Both the position numbers and the translations under genes were made by a program. This document shows positions 51,087 through 61,075 of a stretch of DNA of 64,000 nucleotides, one piece after another. Below the pieces are notes generated by a model. That model did not search any database, was not told the origin of the DNA, and worked only from the letters and a program-made list of their open reading frames with translations. The stretch comes from Methyloceanibacter stevinii (GTDB lineage Bacteria; Pseudomonadota; Alphaproteobacteria; Rhizobiales; Methyloligellaceae): contig NZ_LPWE01000010.1 in assembly GCF_001723355.1 (NCBI RefSeq), forward strand, positions 124,001 through 188,000. The letters run 5' to 3'. How positions within the stretch are numbered: the first letter of the stretch is position 1; the number at the start of each line of letters is the position of its first letter.

Positions 51087-52109
51087 GTGGCGACCGGTTC
51101 GGACAGGATTGCGTGGGTCGACTACGCCAAGGGCATCTGCATCATCATGGTGGTGATGATGCATTCGACCCTCGGCGTCCAAGAGGCCACGGGCGAACCG
51201 AGCTGGATGGGCGCGCTCGTAGCCTTCGCCAAGCCCTTCCGCATGCCCGATTTTTTCTTGATTTCCGGCCTTTTTCTCGCCCGCGTGATCGACCGCCCCT
51301 GGCGCAGGTATCTCGATACGAAGGTCGTCCACTTCGCCTATTTCTACGTCCTCTGGGTGACCATCCAGTTCGTGGTCAAGTCGCACCATTTCATCGAAGA
51401 TGGCTTGGCCGGCGCCTTGGAAGCCTATGCCCTGGCCTACATCCAGCCCTTCAGCACGCTCTGGTTCATCTACCTGCTGCCCATCTTCTTCGTGGTCTCG
51501 AAGCTCACGCGTGGCGTCTCGCCGCTCATTGTATGGCCCCTGGCGGCGGCGCTGCAGATCGCCGGCGTGGACACGGGCAGCATCGTGATCGACGAATTCT
51601 GCGCCCGCTTCGTCTATTTCTACTCCGGCTACGTCTTCGCGGCCTTCTTCTTCCGCTTCGCGGATACGGTGCAGCAGCATCCGCGCGAAGCCGCTGCCCT
51701 GCTGTTGGCCTGGGCTGTTTTCGAGGCCCTGATGGTGTTCGGCGGCGTGTCCGAGCTCCCGGTCGTCAATCTGGGGCTGGGCTTCCTGGGAGCGCTCGCC
51801 GTGATCTCCTCTGGCGTGCTGCTCTGGCGATTGGACCTGGCCGACTTCGTGCGCTATGCGGGCGAGAACTCGATCGTCATTTATCTCGCCTTCTTCCTGC
51901 CCATGGCCGCGACTCGGATTCTGCTCCTGAAGTTCGCGCCCGGGCTCGACACGGGGCTGGTCTCGCTGATCGTGACCGCCATGGGCGTCGTTACCCCCCT
52001 CATTTTGCACCGGGTGGTCCGGGACACGGCCTTCAGCTTCCTGTTCAAACGCCCGGATTGGGCCAAATTGGACCCCACACCCGTGAGCCCGCCGGCCAAG
52101 GCCTCCTGA
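51087..52109 (+). CDS. Acyltransferase 3 family membrane protein
   Basis: Ten-segment integral membrane O-acyltransferase, 340 residues, with RIAWVDYAKGICIIMVVMMHST at the start (the family's Asp/His pair) and PDFFLISGLFLARVID. The family decorates cell-surface glycans; it resembles the OpgC group but the substrate is unknown. Start GTG 51087. Followed 109 bases later by the NDH-2-type oxidoreductase with no evident link. Confidence 0.88.
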   Translation: MATGSDRIAWVDYAKGICIIMVVMMHSTLGVQEATGEPSWMGALVAFAKPFRMPDFFLISGLFLARVIDRPWRRYLDTKVVHFAYFYVLWVTIQFVVKSHHFIEDGLAGALEAYALAYIQPFSTLWFIYLLPIFFVVSKLTRGVSPLIVWPLAAALQIAGVDTGSIVIDEFCARFVYFYSGYVFAAFFFRFADTVQQHPREAAALLLAWAVFEALMVFGGVSELPVVNLGLGFLGALAVISSGVLLWRLDLADFVRYAGENSIVIYLAFFLPMAATRILLLKFAPGLDTGLVSLIVTAMGVVTPLILHRVVRDTAFSFLFKRPDWAKLDPTPVSPPAKAS

Positions 52110-52218
52110 GAGGCCGGAAAACCCGGCTTCATGGCTTACTTGACGCGCTTGAGCATAGGCGTCACCTATGCGGCCTCAAGGCTAAGAGGCGGCTGGGCAG
52201 CCGAGGGTGAATAAGAGG

Positions 52219-53888
52219 ATGGCGGATAAAAAGAAGGTCATCGTTATCGGCGGCGGTTTTGGCGGCGTGTTCGCGGCCAAATCCTTGGAGAAGCTCGCAC
52301 GCGGCAATGTCGACGTCGAGCTGATCAACAACAACAACTATTTCGTGTTTCAGCCCCTCCTGCCGGAGGTGGCGTCGTCGAACCTCAACTCTTCCGACGC
52401 GGTGGTGCCGCTGCGGCAACTCCTGAGCCGGGTGCAGGTGCGCCAGGCGCGCGTTATGGGCATCGATTTCGAGCGGAAGATCGTCATCGTCATCCAGGGC
52501 GCCCGGATGACGCCCGTGGAACTGCCCTACGACGAGCTCGTCATCGCGCTCGGCACCGGCGTGGACCTCGCCCGCATTCCGGGCATGTCGGACCACGCCT
52601 TGACGATGAAGGACCTGACGGATGCGCATATGCTGCGCACCCACGTGATCGGCTGCCTGGAGACCGCGGACGTCACCACCGATACGCTGGTCAAGGATCA
52701 GCTCCTGACCTTCGTCGTGGTGGGTGCTGGCTTTTCAGGCGTCGAGACAGCTGCCGAGACCAACGAGCTGATCAGCCGCGCGCTGCGCTACTACCACAAC
52801 ATCAAGCCCGAAGAGATCCGCATGTATCTCATCGAGTTCGCGCCGCGCATCCTGCCCACCTTCCCCGCGGACCTCGCCGACTACGCCACCAAGAATCTCC
52901 GGGCGAACGGGGTGGAGGTCCTGACCGGCGTGGGGACGAAGTCGGCCACGTCCACGGGCGTCGAGCTGACCAACGACCGGGTGATCAACTCCTCGACCAT
53001 CGTGGCCACGATCGGCAACGGGCCGCACCCGCTCGTGGACGCGCTCGGCCTCGACATGAAGTGGGGCCGCATCAAGACGAACCGGTTCATGCAGGTGCCC
53101 GGTCACGACCATGTTTGGGCACTGGGCGACGCGGCGCTGATCCCGCTCAACGACGACCCGCAGGACGATCCGGCGGACTACGCGACGCAGACCGCTCAGT
53201 TCGCGGTCCGCGAGGGCGCCCAGCTGGCCGCCAACATCGTGGCGAAGCTCAAGGGCGAGCCGCTGAAGCCTTTGCCTACACGTCCAAGGGCTCGCTCGCC
53301 TCGCTCGGCATGAGTAAGGCCGTGGCGGACGTCTACGGCGTCAAAATGCACGGAATTTTGGCCTGGCTTCTGTGGCGCGGATTCTATCTGTCCTTCCTGC
53401 CGGGTCTCGTGTCGAAGTTCCGCGTCGGGCTGAACTGGATGATCAACGCCGTGATGCCGCCCAATATCGTGCAACTGCGCATGCCGGCGCCGGCCACCCG
53501 CTACATCCATTACTGGGAGGGCGACAAGGTCTTCGAACCCGGCATGCTGATCGACGGCTTCTACACGGTGATCAAGGGCCGCTTCAAACTGACCATCGAC
53601 AATCCCGACACCGGCGAGCATTTCGAGAAAGAGTTCGGGCCTGGCGACCATTTCGGCGAGCGCGTGCTACTCAAGTCGCATTTGCGCACCGGCCTCGTCG
53701 AGGCGCTTGACGACGGCCTGCTGCTCTTCACCGCGCAGAAGGACTTCCGGCGCTTCGCGCGTGCCTTCCCGCCGCTCGAGAAGTACTTCCGGAGCTATAT
53801 CGACGCGACTTTCGGCGGTCCGGACAAGGCCTTCGCACCGGGCAATGTCATGGACGAGAAGGAAGACGAGCACGAGCCGCAGGCCTGA
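52219..53888 (+). CDS. NDH-2-like NAD(P)/FAD oxidoreductase fused to a cyclic-nucleotide-binding domain (one-base frame slip)
   Basis: About 556 residues. The N-terminal type II NADH dehydrogenase-like part has the FAD motif VIVIGGGFGGVFAAKSL, the second dinucleotide motif FVVVGAGFSGVETAAETN and the AALGDAA-type WALGDAALIPLND. After a slip near 53271 (one base missing) it continues YTSKGSLASLGMSKAVADVYG and membrane-associating helices. It ends in a cNMP-binding fold with MLIDGFYTVIKGRFKLTI and FGPGDHFGERVLLKSHLRT. ATG 52219 is preferred over GTG 52207. Electrons probably go from NAD(P)H to quinone, gated or sensed by the cNMP domain. Confidence 0.88.
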
Positions 53889-53978
53889 CGCCCTACCGCC
53901 GTCTCGTGCAAGCTCCTTGTGGTCGTTTAGGGTTTCCCCCTCCCGCGCGGGCCACGCAGTCCTTATAGTCGCCCGGTC

Positions 53979-56948
53979 ATGACCAAGAAGAGCACCGCCT
54001 CATCCGGCGCCAGCAAGCCCGCAGGGCCCAACAAACCCGCGGGGCCTGGCGACCACGTCTACCTGATCGATGCCTCGGGCTATATTTTCCGCGCCTATCA
54101 TGCGCTGCCGCCCCTGACGCGCCCCTCTGACGGCCTGCCCATCGGAGCCGTGCACGGCTTCTGTGCCATGCTGTGGAAGCTGTTGCGGGACGCGGGCGAG
54201 CTCGACCCGCCGACCCATCTGGCGGCGATCTTCGACAAGTCCGAGCATACGTTCCGGAACGACCTCTACGAGGCTTACAAGGCCAACCGGTCGGAGACGC
54301 CCGAGGATCTCGTGCCCCAGTTTCCGCTGGTGCGCGATGCAACGCGCGCCTTCAACGTGGCCTGTATCGAGAAGCTCGGCTACGAGGCCGACGATCTGAT
54401 CGCGACCTACGCCCTGCAGGCCAAGGACGCCGGCGCCGACGTCACCATCGTCTCGTCCGACAAGGATTTGATGCAGCTCGTCGGACCCGGCGTGCGCATG
54501 TACGACACCATGAAGAACAAGGTGATCGGCGAGGAAGGCGTGGTCGAGAAATTCGGCGTGCCGCCCGACAAGGTCATCGAGGTGCAAGCGCTGATCGGCG
54601 ACACGTCCGACAATGTGCCGGGTGTGCCGGGCATCGGCGTCAAGACGGCCGCCCTGCTGATCGGCGAGTACGGCGACCTCGATACGCTTCTTGCGCGCGC
54701 CTCCGAGATCAAGCAGCAGAAGCGCCGCGAGAACCTGATCGAATTTGCCGACCAGGCGCGGCTGTCGCGCACGCTCGTGACGCTGGACACGCAGACGCCG
54801 CTGGACGTGCCGCTGGCCGAGACGGCCGTGCGTGCGCCGGAGCCTGAGGCGCTGCTCGGCTTCATGCGCGAGATGGAGTTCACCACGCTGACGAAACGCG
54901 TGGCCGAGGGGCTCGGCGCGCCCGTCCCTGACGGCCTCGACAAGCCCAAGAAAACTGCCCGCAAGAAGAAGGACGACTACGATCATCCGCTGCGGCAGAG
55001 CCCGCGCGGCGCCACCGGACCCGCCCGCGATATTGCCGTGCAGGGCGGATCGCCCCGCGAACTGGCAGCCGAACGCCAAGGCCGGATCGAGGATATCCCC
55101 TTCGACCGCGCCACCTACGAGACCGTGACCGACACCGCACGGCTATCGGAACTCGTGGAGGCGGCGCGCGAGCAAGCCTTCGTGGCCCTGTCGGTGAAAC
55201 GCGACCGCGCCGACCCCATGGCATCCGACATTGCCGGCATCGCACTGTCGCTCACGCCCGGCAAGGCGGCCTACATTCCCATGGCCCATCGCGCGGGTGA
55301 CGGGCTCGATCTCGGCGGCGGTCCGGAGATTGCGCAAGTTCCTCCCGGAGAGGCGCTGAAACTGCTGAAGCCGCTGCTCGAAGACGAGGCCGTGCTGAAG
55401 ATCATCGCCGACGCCAAGCCCGCCATGGTGGTGCTGGCCCGCTACGGCATCGCCCTGGACAGCGTCGACGACCCCACGCTCATCTCTTATGCGCTGGATG
55501 CCGGGCGCTCGGACCACAGCCTTGCGAAGCGGACGGCGGCCCTGTTCGGACACACCTGCTTCACTGAGAAGGAGGTGGTGGGCACCGGCAAGTCCGCGAT
55601 CCCCTTCGACCAGGTGGACGTGCCCCGCGCCACGGAAGCCGCGGGCGAAGAAGCCGACGCGGCCATGCGGATGTGGATGGTGCTGAAGCCCCGCATGCCG
55701 TCGGAAGGCGTCACGGCCGTCTACGAGACGCTCGAGCGGCCGCTGGAGCCGGTCCTTGCGGAGATGGAACGGGCAGGCATCAAGGTGGACCGGGCCATGC
55801 TGGCACGCCTCTCCGGCTCGTTCGCGCAGACCATCGCGCGGCTCGAAGACGAGATCCGCGAACTGGCTGGCGAGGACTTCAATATAGGCTCGCCCAAGCA
55901 GCTCGGCGAAATCCTGTTCGACAAGATGAGCCTGCCCGGCGGGCGCAAGACCAAGACCGGCGCCTGGAGCACGGACGCCGCCGCGCTCGAGGAGCTCGCG
56001 GCCGCGGGCCACGATCTGCCGCAGAAGATCCTCGAATGGCGGCAACTCGCGAAGCTTAAAAGTACGTACACGGATGCTTTGCCGGCCTACATCAACCCGG
56101 ACACGGGACGCGTGCATACGCGCTACGTTTTGGCGTCCACCACGACGGGGCGCCTCGCCAGCCAAGAGCCGAACCTGCAGAACATTCCCGTGCGCACCAA
56201 GGAGGGCCGCGAGATTCGCAAGGCCTTCGTGGCCGAGGCCGGCAAAACGCTGATCAGCGCGGACTACAGCCAGATCGAGTTGCGCGTGCTGGCCCACATG
56301 GCCGACACGCCGACTTTGCGCCAGGCCTTCGCGGACGGCCTCGACATTCACGCCATGACGGCGTCGGAGATGTTCGGCGTGCCCATTGAGGGCATGGACC
56401 CCGGCGTGCGCCGCGCGCCAAAGCCAATCAATTTCGGCATCATCTACGGCATCTCGGCCGTGGGCCTCGGGGCGCAGCTCGGCATCCCGCGCGGGGAAGC
56501 GGCCGCCTATATCAAGACCTATTTCGAGCGCTTCCCGGGCATCAAGGACTACATGGAGCAGATGAAGGCGGAGGCGAAGCATTCCGGCTACGTCTCGACC
56601 CTCTTCGGGCGCAAAGTCCACTACCCCGAGATCAACACGAAGAATCCGTCGCTACGCGGCAACTACGAGCGTGCCGCCATCAACGCGCCGATCCAAGGGT
56701 CGGCGGCGGACATCATCCGCCGCGCCATGATCCGCATGCCGGAGGCTTTACGCGATGCGGGGCTCGAAGCGCGCATGCTCTTACAGGTTCACGATGAGCT
56801 GATCTTCGAAGCGCCGGAAAAGGAAGCGGAGAAGACCATGAAGGTCGCGCGCGAGATCATGGAAACCGCGCCCGCCCCCGCGCTCGAGCTCAAGGTGCCG
56901 CTACAGGTCGACGCCCGCGCCGCCGACAACTGGGAGGCCGCGCATTAG
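53979..56948 (+). CDS. polA: DNA polymerase I
   Basis: Family A polymerase for Okazaki-fragment maturation and repair. In 989 residues: a 5'-3' exonuclease (about 25-310, VYLIDASGYIFRAYHALP, ANRSETPEDLVPQ, GDTSDNVPGVPGIG), a linker rich in Lys, a degenerate 3'-5' exonuclease (about 395-570) and the polymerase (about 600-989) with STTTGRLASQEPNLQNIP, SADYSQIELRVLAHM, the O-helix Lys in RRAPKPINFGIIYG and LLQVHDELIFEAP. In the proofreading domain the usual DxE is Ser405-Val-Lys407 and the second-motif Asp is Ala482. The frame is intact. Confidence 0.97.
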   Translation: MTKKSTASSGASKPAGPNKPAGPGDHVYLIDASGYIFRAYHALPPLTRPSDGLPIGAVHGFCAMLWKLLRDAGELDPPTHLAAIFDKSEHTFRNDLYEAYKANRSETPEDLVPQFPLVRDATRAFNVACIEKLGYEADDLIATYALQAKDAGADVTIVSSDKDLMQLVGPGVRMYDTMKNKVIGEEGVVEKFGVPPDKVIEVQALIGDTSDNVPGVPGIGVKTAALLIGEYGDLDTLLARASEIKQQKRRENLIEFADQARLSRTLVTLDTQTPLDVPLAETAVRAPEPEALLGFMREMEFTTLTKRVAEGLGAPVPDGLDKPKKTARKKKDDYDHPLRQSPRGATGPARDIAVQGGSPRELAAERQGRIEDIPFDRATYETVTDTARLSELVEAAREQAFVALSVKRDRADPMASDIAGIALSLTPGKAAYIPMAHRAGDGLDLGGGPEIAQVPPGEALKLLKPLLEDEAVLKIIADAKPAMVVLARYGIALDSVDDPTLISYALDAGRSDHSLAKRTAALFGHTCFTEKEVVGTGKSAIPFDQVDVPRATEAAGEEADAAMRMWMVLKPRMPSEGVTAVYETLERPLEPVLAEMERAGIKVDRAMLARLSGSFAQTIARLEDEIRELAGEDFNIGSPKQLGEILFDKMSLPGGRKTKTGAWSTDAAALEELAAAGHDLPQKILEWRQLAKLKSTYTDALPAYINPDTGRVHTRYVLASTTTGRLASQEPNLQNIPVRTKEGREIRKAFVAEAGKTLISADYSQIELRVLAHMADTPTLRQAFADGLDIHAMTASEMFGVPIEGMDPGVRRAPKPINFGIIYGISAVGLGAQLGIPRGEAAAYIKTYFERFPGIKDYMEQMKAEAKHSGYVSTLFGRKVHYPEINTKNPSLRGNYERAAINAPIQGSAADIIRRAMIRMPEALRDAGLEARMLLQVHDELIFEAPEKEAEKTMKVAREIMETAPAPALELKVPLQVDARAADNWEAAH

Positions 56949-56951
56949 GTG

Positions 56952-57206
56952 TTAGCCGTGGCGCGGCCGGACCGCGGCGACGATGTTGGTCTGCACCACG
57001 CCGTCGACCTTGGCGATCTGGTTGAGGATGGCCTTGTCGCCGTCGGGCGAGTCCTGACAGTCGAGTTGGGCCACGAGCTTTTCGTCCGACAACCTCACGA
57101 CATTGGCGAAATGGCAGTTGTCCATTTCCAGCGCCTTGAGGGTATCGAGGGTGGCCATGGCATTGGCCGAACCCAACAATTCGATAAAGAGATAGATGTT
57201 CACCAT
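56952..57206 (-). CDS. Small Lrp/AsnC ligand-binding-domain-like protein
   Basis: 84 residues (MVNIYLFIELLGSANAM ... GVVQTNIVAAVRPRHG) with a beta-alpha-beta-beta-alpha-beta pattern like the stand-alone RAM domain of Lrp/AsnC regulators and no HTH. It could be a small-molecule sensor or a regulator of a neighbouring gene. It is convergent with polA (stops 3 bases apart) and divergent from SulP. The start ATG 57206 follows GGAGGATACGCCCG-like bases; a much longer open frame lacks family character. Confidence 0.7.
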   Translation of the reverse strand: MVNIYLFIELLGSANAMATLDTLKALEMDNCHFANVVRLSDEKLVAQLDCQDSPDGDKAILNQIAKVDGVVQTNIVAAVRPRHG

Positions 57207-57350
57207 CGGGCGTATCCTCCATCTTGCTGTCCGCACCTTCGACGGGACCTTGCGACGTAAACACGCTCGCACCCGAATTGGTCCCACCTCCAGGGCGGCC
57301 GGGGCAATTCGCGCATTGACGGCGGGTGGGCCGGTGCGCGACACGGGCCC

Positions 57351-58613
57351 ATGAAGCCTAAGCTGATCACTACCCTCCAGACCTATACGCGCGCGGACTT
57401 CCTCAGCGACACGGTCGCGGGGCTGACGGTCGCGCTGGTCGCGATCCCGCTCAGTATCGCCATCGCCATCGCCTCGGGGGCGGACCCGGCGAAAGGCATC
57501 GTCACGGTGATTGTGGCCGGGTTTCTGGTGTCGTTGCTCGGCGGCAGCAAAGTCCAGATCGGCGGGCCGACCGGCGCCTTCATCGTGGTGGTCTACGGCG
57601 TCATCGCCGAGCACGGCTATGACGGTCTCGTGCTGGCGACACTGATGGCCGGGATCATCTTGCTGATCGCCGGCGCGCTCCGGGCCGGAAGCCTGATCCA
57701 ATACATCCCCGAAGCGGTCATCAACGGCTTCACCATCGGCATCGCAGTGATCATCGCCACGAGCCAGCTGAAGGACTTATTCGGCATCCAGGTGGAGTCG
57801 CTGCCGGCCGATTTCCGCGGCCAGGTCGCGGCGCTTTGGGCGGCGCGCGACACGGCCAGTCTCACGGCTCTTGTGATCGGCGTTGTGACGCTGGTCTCGA
57901 TCGTGCTGCTGCGCCGGGTTGCTCCGCGCCTGCCCTGCACGATCATCGTGGTGGCCATCGTCTCGGCCGTGATCGCGATCTTCGCGCTGCCAGCCGATAC
58001 CATCGTCTCGCGCTACGGGCCCCTGCCGCAGACCCTGCCGATGCCGGCCCTGCCCGTACTGTCATTCGAGCGCGTGGTGGAACTGTTGCCGAGCGCCCTC
58101 GTCATCGCCTTCCTTGCGGCGGTCGAATCCCTGCTGTCGGCCATGGTCGCGGACCGCATGATCGGCAGCCGGCACCGGCCGAATGCGGAGGTCATCGCCC
58201 AGGGCGCCGCCAATGTGGGCTCGGCCCTGTTCGGCGGCCTTCCGGCGACGGGCGCGATCGCCCGGACGGCGAAGAACGTGCGGGCGGGCGGCAAGACGCC
58301 GGTCGCGGGGCTGATCCATGCGCTCGCGGTGCTTCTGATCATGCTGGTCGCGGCGCCCCTTGCCGGGCATCTCGCGCTGCCGGCGCTCGCCGCACTTCTC
58401 ATCCTGACCGCCTGGTACATGAGCGAGCCGCACAAATGGCGCGGCTACATGGCGGAGCGGCTGGCGGACCGGGTTCTGCTGGTGTTGACGCTGGTGCTGA
58501 CGGTTTTGACCAATCTCACTATTGCCATCGCAGTTGGGGTCGCCTTGGGGCTGGCCATTCGGCTGCGGCGGCGCAACGTGCCGCCCTCGGACTGGCAGAC
58601 GCCGGAACGCTAA
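57351..58613 (+). CDS. SulP family anion transporter lacking a STAS domain
   Basis: Inorganic-anion (sulfate or bicarbonate-type) permease, 420 residues, with the N-terminal DTVAGLTVALVAIPLSIAIA, GGSKVQIGGPTGAF and the family's ESLLSAMVADRM and LFGGLPATGAIARTAKNVRAG. About 11-12 membrane segments fill the whole chain. The C-terminal cytoplasmic STAS domain of typical SulP proteins (about 550 residues) is absent; the gene simply ends after the last helix. Confidence 0.93.
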   Translation: MKPKLITTLQTYTRADFLSDTVAGLTVALVAIPLSIAIAIASGADPAKGIVTVIVAGFLVSLLGGSKVQIGGPTGAFIVVVYGVIAEHGYDGLVLATLMAGIILLIAGALRAGSLIQYIPEAVINGFTIGIAVIIATSQLKDLFGIQVESLPADFRGQVAALWAARDTASLTALVIGVVTLVSIVLLRRVAPRLPCTIIVVAIVSAVIAIFALPADTIVSRYGPLPQTLPMPALPVLSFERVVELLPSALVIAFLAAVESLLSAMVADRMIGSRHRPNAEVIAQGAANVGSALFGGLPATGAIARTAKNVRAGGKTPVAGLIHALAVLLIMLVAAPLAGHLALPALAALLILTAWYMSEPHKWRGYMAERLADRVLLVLTLVLTVLTNLTIAIAVGVALGLAIRLRRRNVPPSDWQTPER

Positions 58614-58690
58614 CCGCGATTTGCGTGCACGGGCACCGGCCCACATGATCTCGCACGCGTCATTCGCTATTGGTTGGACGATTGGTTCCC

Positions 58691-59902
58691 ATGATGCTTA
58701 GCGCCCTCATACTCCTGACGACGGCCGCCTGCGCGGGGCTGATGGCGTGGCCGAAGCTCGCCAACAACCGTCTGTGGCGCGCCACGCTGACACCGCTGGC
58801 CTCGATCATCGGCTCGGGCTTCCTGGTGCTCGGCCCTATCCTCGACGACCGCTTCGGCGCCTACGGGCTTCTCGCTATGGCCGCGCTGTGTGCAATGGCG
58901 GCGATGTTCGGCTCGGCCATCCGCTTCAACATCGCCGCCTACGATCAGGACGGCTGGATCGCCGGATCACCGGTCGAGCGGCTGGAGTCGATCTCGTCCT
59001 GGGTGCTGGCCTTCGCCTACATCATCTCGGTCGCGTATTACCTGAACCTGTTCGGCGCCTTTGGTGTCAGCCTTGCGGATGTGGATCAGGACTTTTCGGC
59101 GAAGTTGCTCACCACCGCGATGTTCGCGTTCATTCTCGTCATCGGCTGGACGCGGGGCTTCTCCGCGCTCGAACGGCTCGAGCAGATTTCCGTTGGGCTG
59201 AAGCTTGCGGTCATCGGGGGGTTGCTGGTGGGCCTTGCGAGCTATTTCGGCGCTAAGGCATCCGCAGGCGCGCTCGTCCTGAACACGCCGCAGGTCACGG
59301 GCTGGAACGCAGTGGCGATGCTCTTCGGCCTGATCGTCACGGTCCAAGGCTTCGAGACCTCGCGCTATCTGGGCGAGACCTACTCCGCCAAGACGCGCAT
59401 CGCCTCGATGCGGCTCGCCCAGATCATCTCGACGGCGATCTATCTCGTCTATATCGGTCTCGTCACCTTCGTGTTCGCGCGCGAGGACCTGCATTTCTCG
59501 GAGACCGCCGTGGTCGACATGATGGGCATGGTCGCCCCGATCCTCACGGTGCTGCTGGTGGTCGCGGCGCTGAGCGCGCAGTTCAGCGCCGCGGTGGCCG
59601 ACACGAGCGGATCGGGCGGGCTGTTCGAGGAGCTGACGCACGGCAGGGTCTCGAGCCGGGTCGGCTATCTCCTGCTCATCGTCGTCGGCATTGCCCTGAC
59701 CTGGACCGCGGACGTGTTCGAGATCATCGCCTATGCCTCGCGCGCCTTCGCAGCTTACTACGCGATCCAGGCCGGCATCGCAGCGCACTTCGCGCACCGC
59801 AACAAGCCGTTCGGGCCCCTATGCATCTCCTATGCGGCGCTGATGGTGCTCGGTCTCGCCATCACCCTGTACGGAACGCCGGTCGAAGGCGGCGCCGAAT
59901 GA
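58691..59902 (+). CDS. APC-like integral membrane permease, substrate unknown
   Basis: 403 residues, about 11-12 membrane segments and little else. ASIIGSGFLVLGPIL near residue 37 and QGFETSRYLGETYS near 220 resemble amino-acid/polyamine permease (APC) helices 1 and 6, but I do not recognise the subfamily. ATG 58691 (MMLSALILL) is preferred over TTG 58670. Follows SulP by 77 bases on the same strand. Its stop is three bases from that of the convergent amidotransferase. Confidence 0.8.
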   Translation: MMLSALILLTTAACAGLMAWPKLANNRLWRATLTPLASIIGSGFLVLGPILDDRFGAYGLLAMAALCAMAAMFGSAIRFNIAAYDQDGWIAGSPVERLESISSWVLAFAYIISVAYYLNLFGAFGVSLADVDQDFSAKLLTTAMFAFILVIGWTRGFSALERLEQISVGLKLAVIGGLLVGLASYFGAKASAGALVLNTPQVTGWNAVAMLFGLIVTVQGFETSRYLGETYSAKTRIASMRLAQIISTAIYLVYIGLVTFVFAREDLHFSETAVVDMMGMVAPILTVLLVVAALSAQFSAAVADTSGSGGLFEELTHGRVSSRVGYLLLIVVGIALTWTADVFEIIAYASRAFAAYYAIQAGIAAHFAHRNKPFGPLCISYAALMVLGLAITLYGTPVEGGAE

Positions 59903-59905
59903 CGG

Positions 59906-60600
59906 CTAGCTGCGCGGCAAGCGATCGAGCCAATCGTTGAACAGCCGATGGCTGGCTTCGTTGGTGGCCGGGGCATAACGGGCCGCGGTGGCGCGCATCT
60001 CGCCCAAATCCACATTGGAGTTGGCCAGTTCCAACGTGTGACCGATGAGCCAGCGCTCCATGTCCTCTTTGGGCAGTTCCACATGGAACTGCAGCGCTAG
60101 CACGTTGGGGCCGTATGCGAAGGCTGGTTGGGCGTGATCGTGGTAGAAGCGAGCCGCGTGGCGCCGGACGGCAGATCGAACGTGTCGCCGTGCCAGTTCA
60201 GAATATGCAGGCCTTCCAGCACGCCGAGCGGCGAGGCCTTGCCTTCCTCGGTCAAGGTGAGCTGGTCCCAGCCGAGCTCTTTCTCCGCGCCGGGGTAGAC
60301 GCGGGCCGCGAGCACCGCCGCCAGGGCCTGCGCGCCGAGGCAGATGCCCACCACGGGCGTACCCTTCTTGACCACGGCCTCGATCAGCTTCAACTCGTCG
60401 GTCAGGAAAGGATAGCGCTCGAACTCGTAGACGCTGATGGGCCCGCCGAGGATGAGCACGAGATCGGCGTCGAGCGCCGGGCTGAGATCGTCGCGTCCCG
60501 CTTGAAGATAGGTGAGATCGACGCCGCGCTCGGCGAGCACGGGGCCGACCGTGCCGGCATCCTCGAATGCCACGTGATAGATCGCGACGGCGTTTTTCAT
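59906..60600 (-). CDS. Class I glutamine amidotransferase-like protein (one-base frame slip)
   Basis: GMP-synthase-type amidotransferase domain, about 231 residues. The nucleophile Cys87 is in VVGICLGAQALAAVL, with LILGGPISVYEFERYPFL before it. After a slip near 60141 (one base missing) the other frame continues DHAQPAFAYGPNVLALQFHVELP with the catalytic His and a C-terminal helix. Free-standing enzymes of this group often act on small amides; the substrate is unknown. Convergent with the APC-like permease. Confidence 0.88.
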
Positions 60601-60654
60601 GCGGGTCTCCCTCCCTGCAAAGGTTGCAGCAGGATCGCACCGGTACCGACAGTC

Positions 60655-60858
60655 CTATTGCCTGTGTGCGACACCGTGTTGTTCGTTTGCGACATAGGAT
60701 GAGAACACGGAAGTGACACGCCAGAAGCCAAAAACGTAGGTGGTAGCTACAAGAACGAAGATCAGAAGCAGCGCAACGATCGCAAAGCTTCCTCGCGCGC
60801 CCGCTTTGAAGCGGCCCCATTCCACCGAAAGAGAATCATTGGGGGATTTGTCTGTCAT
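60655..60858 (-). CDS. Small single-span membrane protein
   Basis: 67 residues with one membrane helix (about residues 25-44: FAIVALLLIFVLVATTYVFG) flanked by a basic and an acidic end. Function unknown. ATG 60858 (MTDKSPNDSL) follows GAGAGG. Upstream on this strand a TTGACA (60925-60930) with a poor -10 may be its promoter. An ACCAA/TTGGT hairpin at 60869-60883 lies just before the ribosome-binding site. I do not recognise a family. Confidence 0.6.
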   Translation of the reverse strand: MTDKSPNDSLSVEWGRFKAGARGSFAIVALLLIFVLVATTYVFGFWRVTSVFSSYVANEQHGVAHRQ

Positions 60859-61075
60859 CAGGTCACACCTCTCACCAAAATGATTGGTGCAACCCAGAAA
60901 TATGTTTGCGACTGGCAGGGTGATTGTCAAAGCATAACTAGTTCTTGTGCGGTGCATCTCCACAGGGCCGGTGCGAAGAGAAATTCGCCCGCAATCATAT
61001 TGCTAGGGAGTTTTTGCGCTGCAACTGAACTAAGAATTCTCAGCATTTCTAGTGCTCGGGACGGTGCAAAGACCG

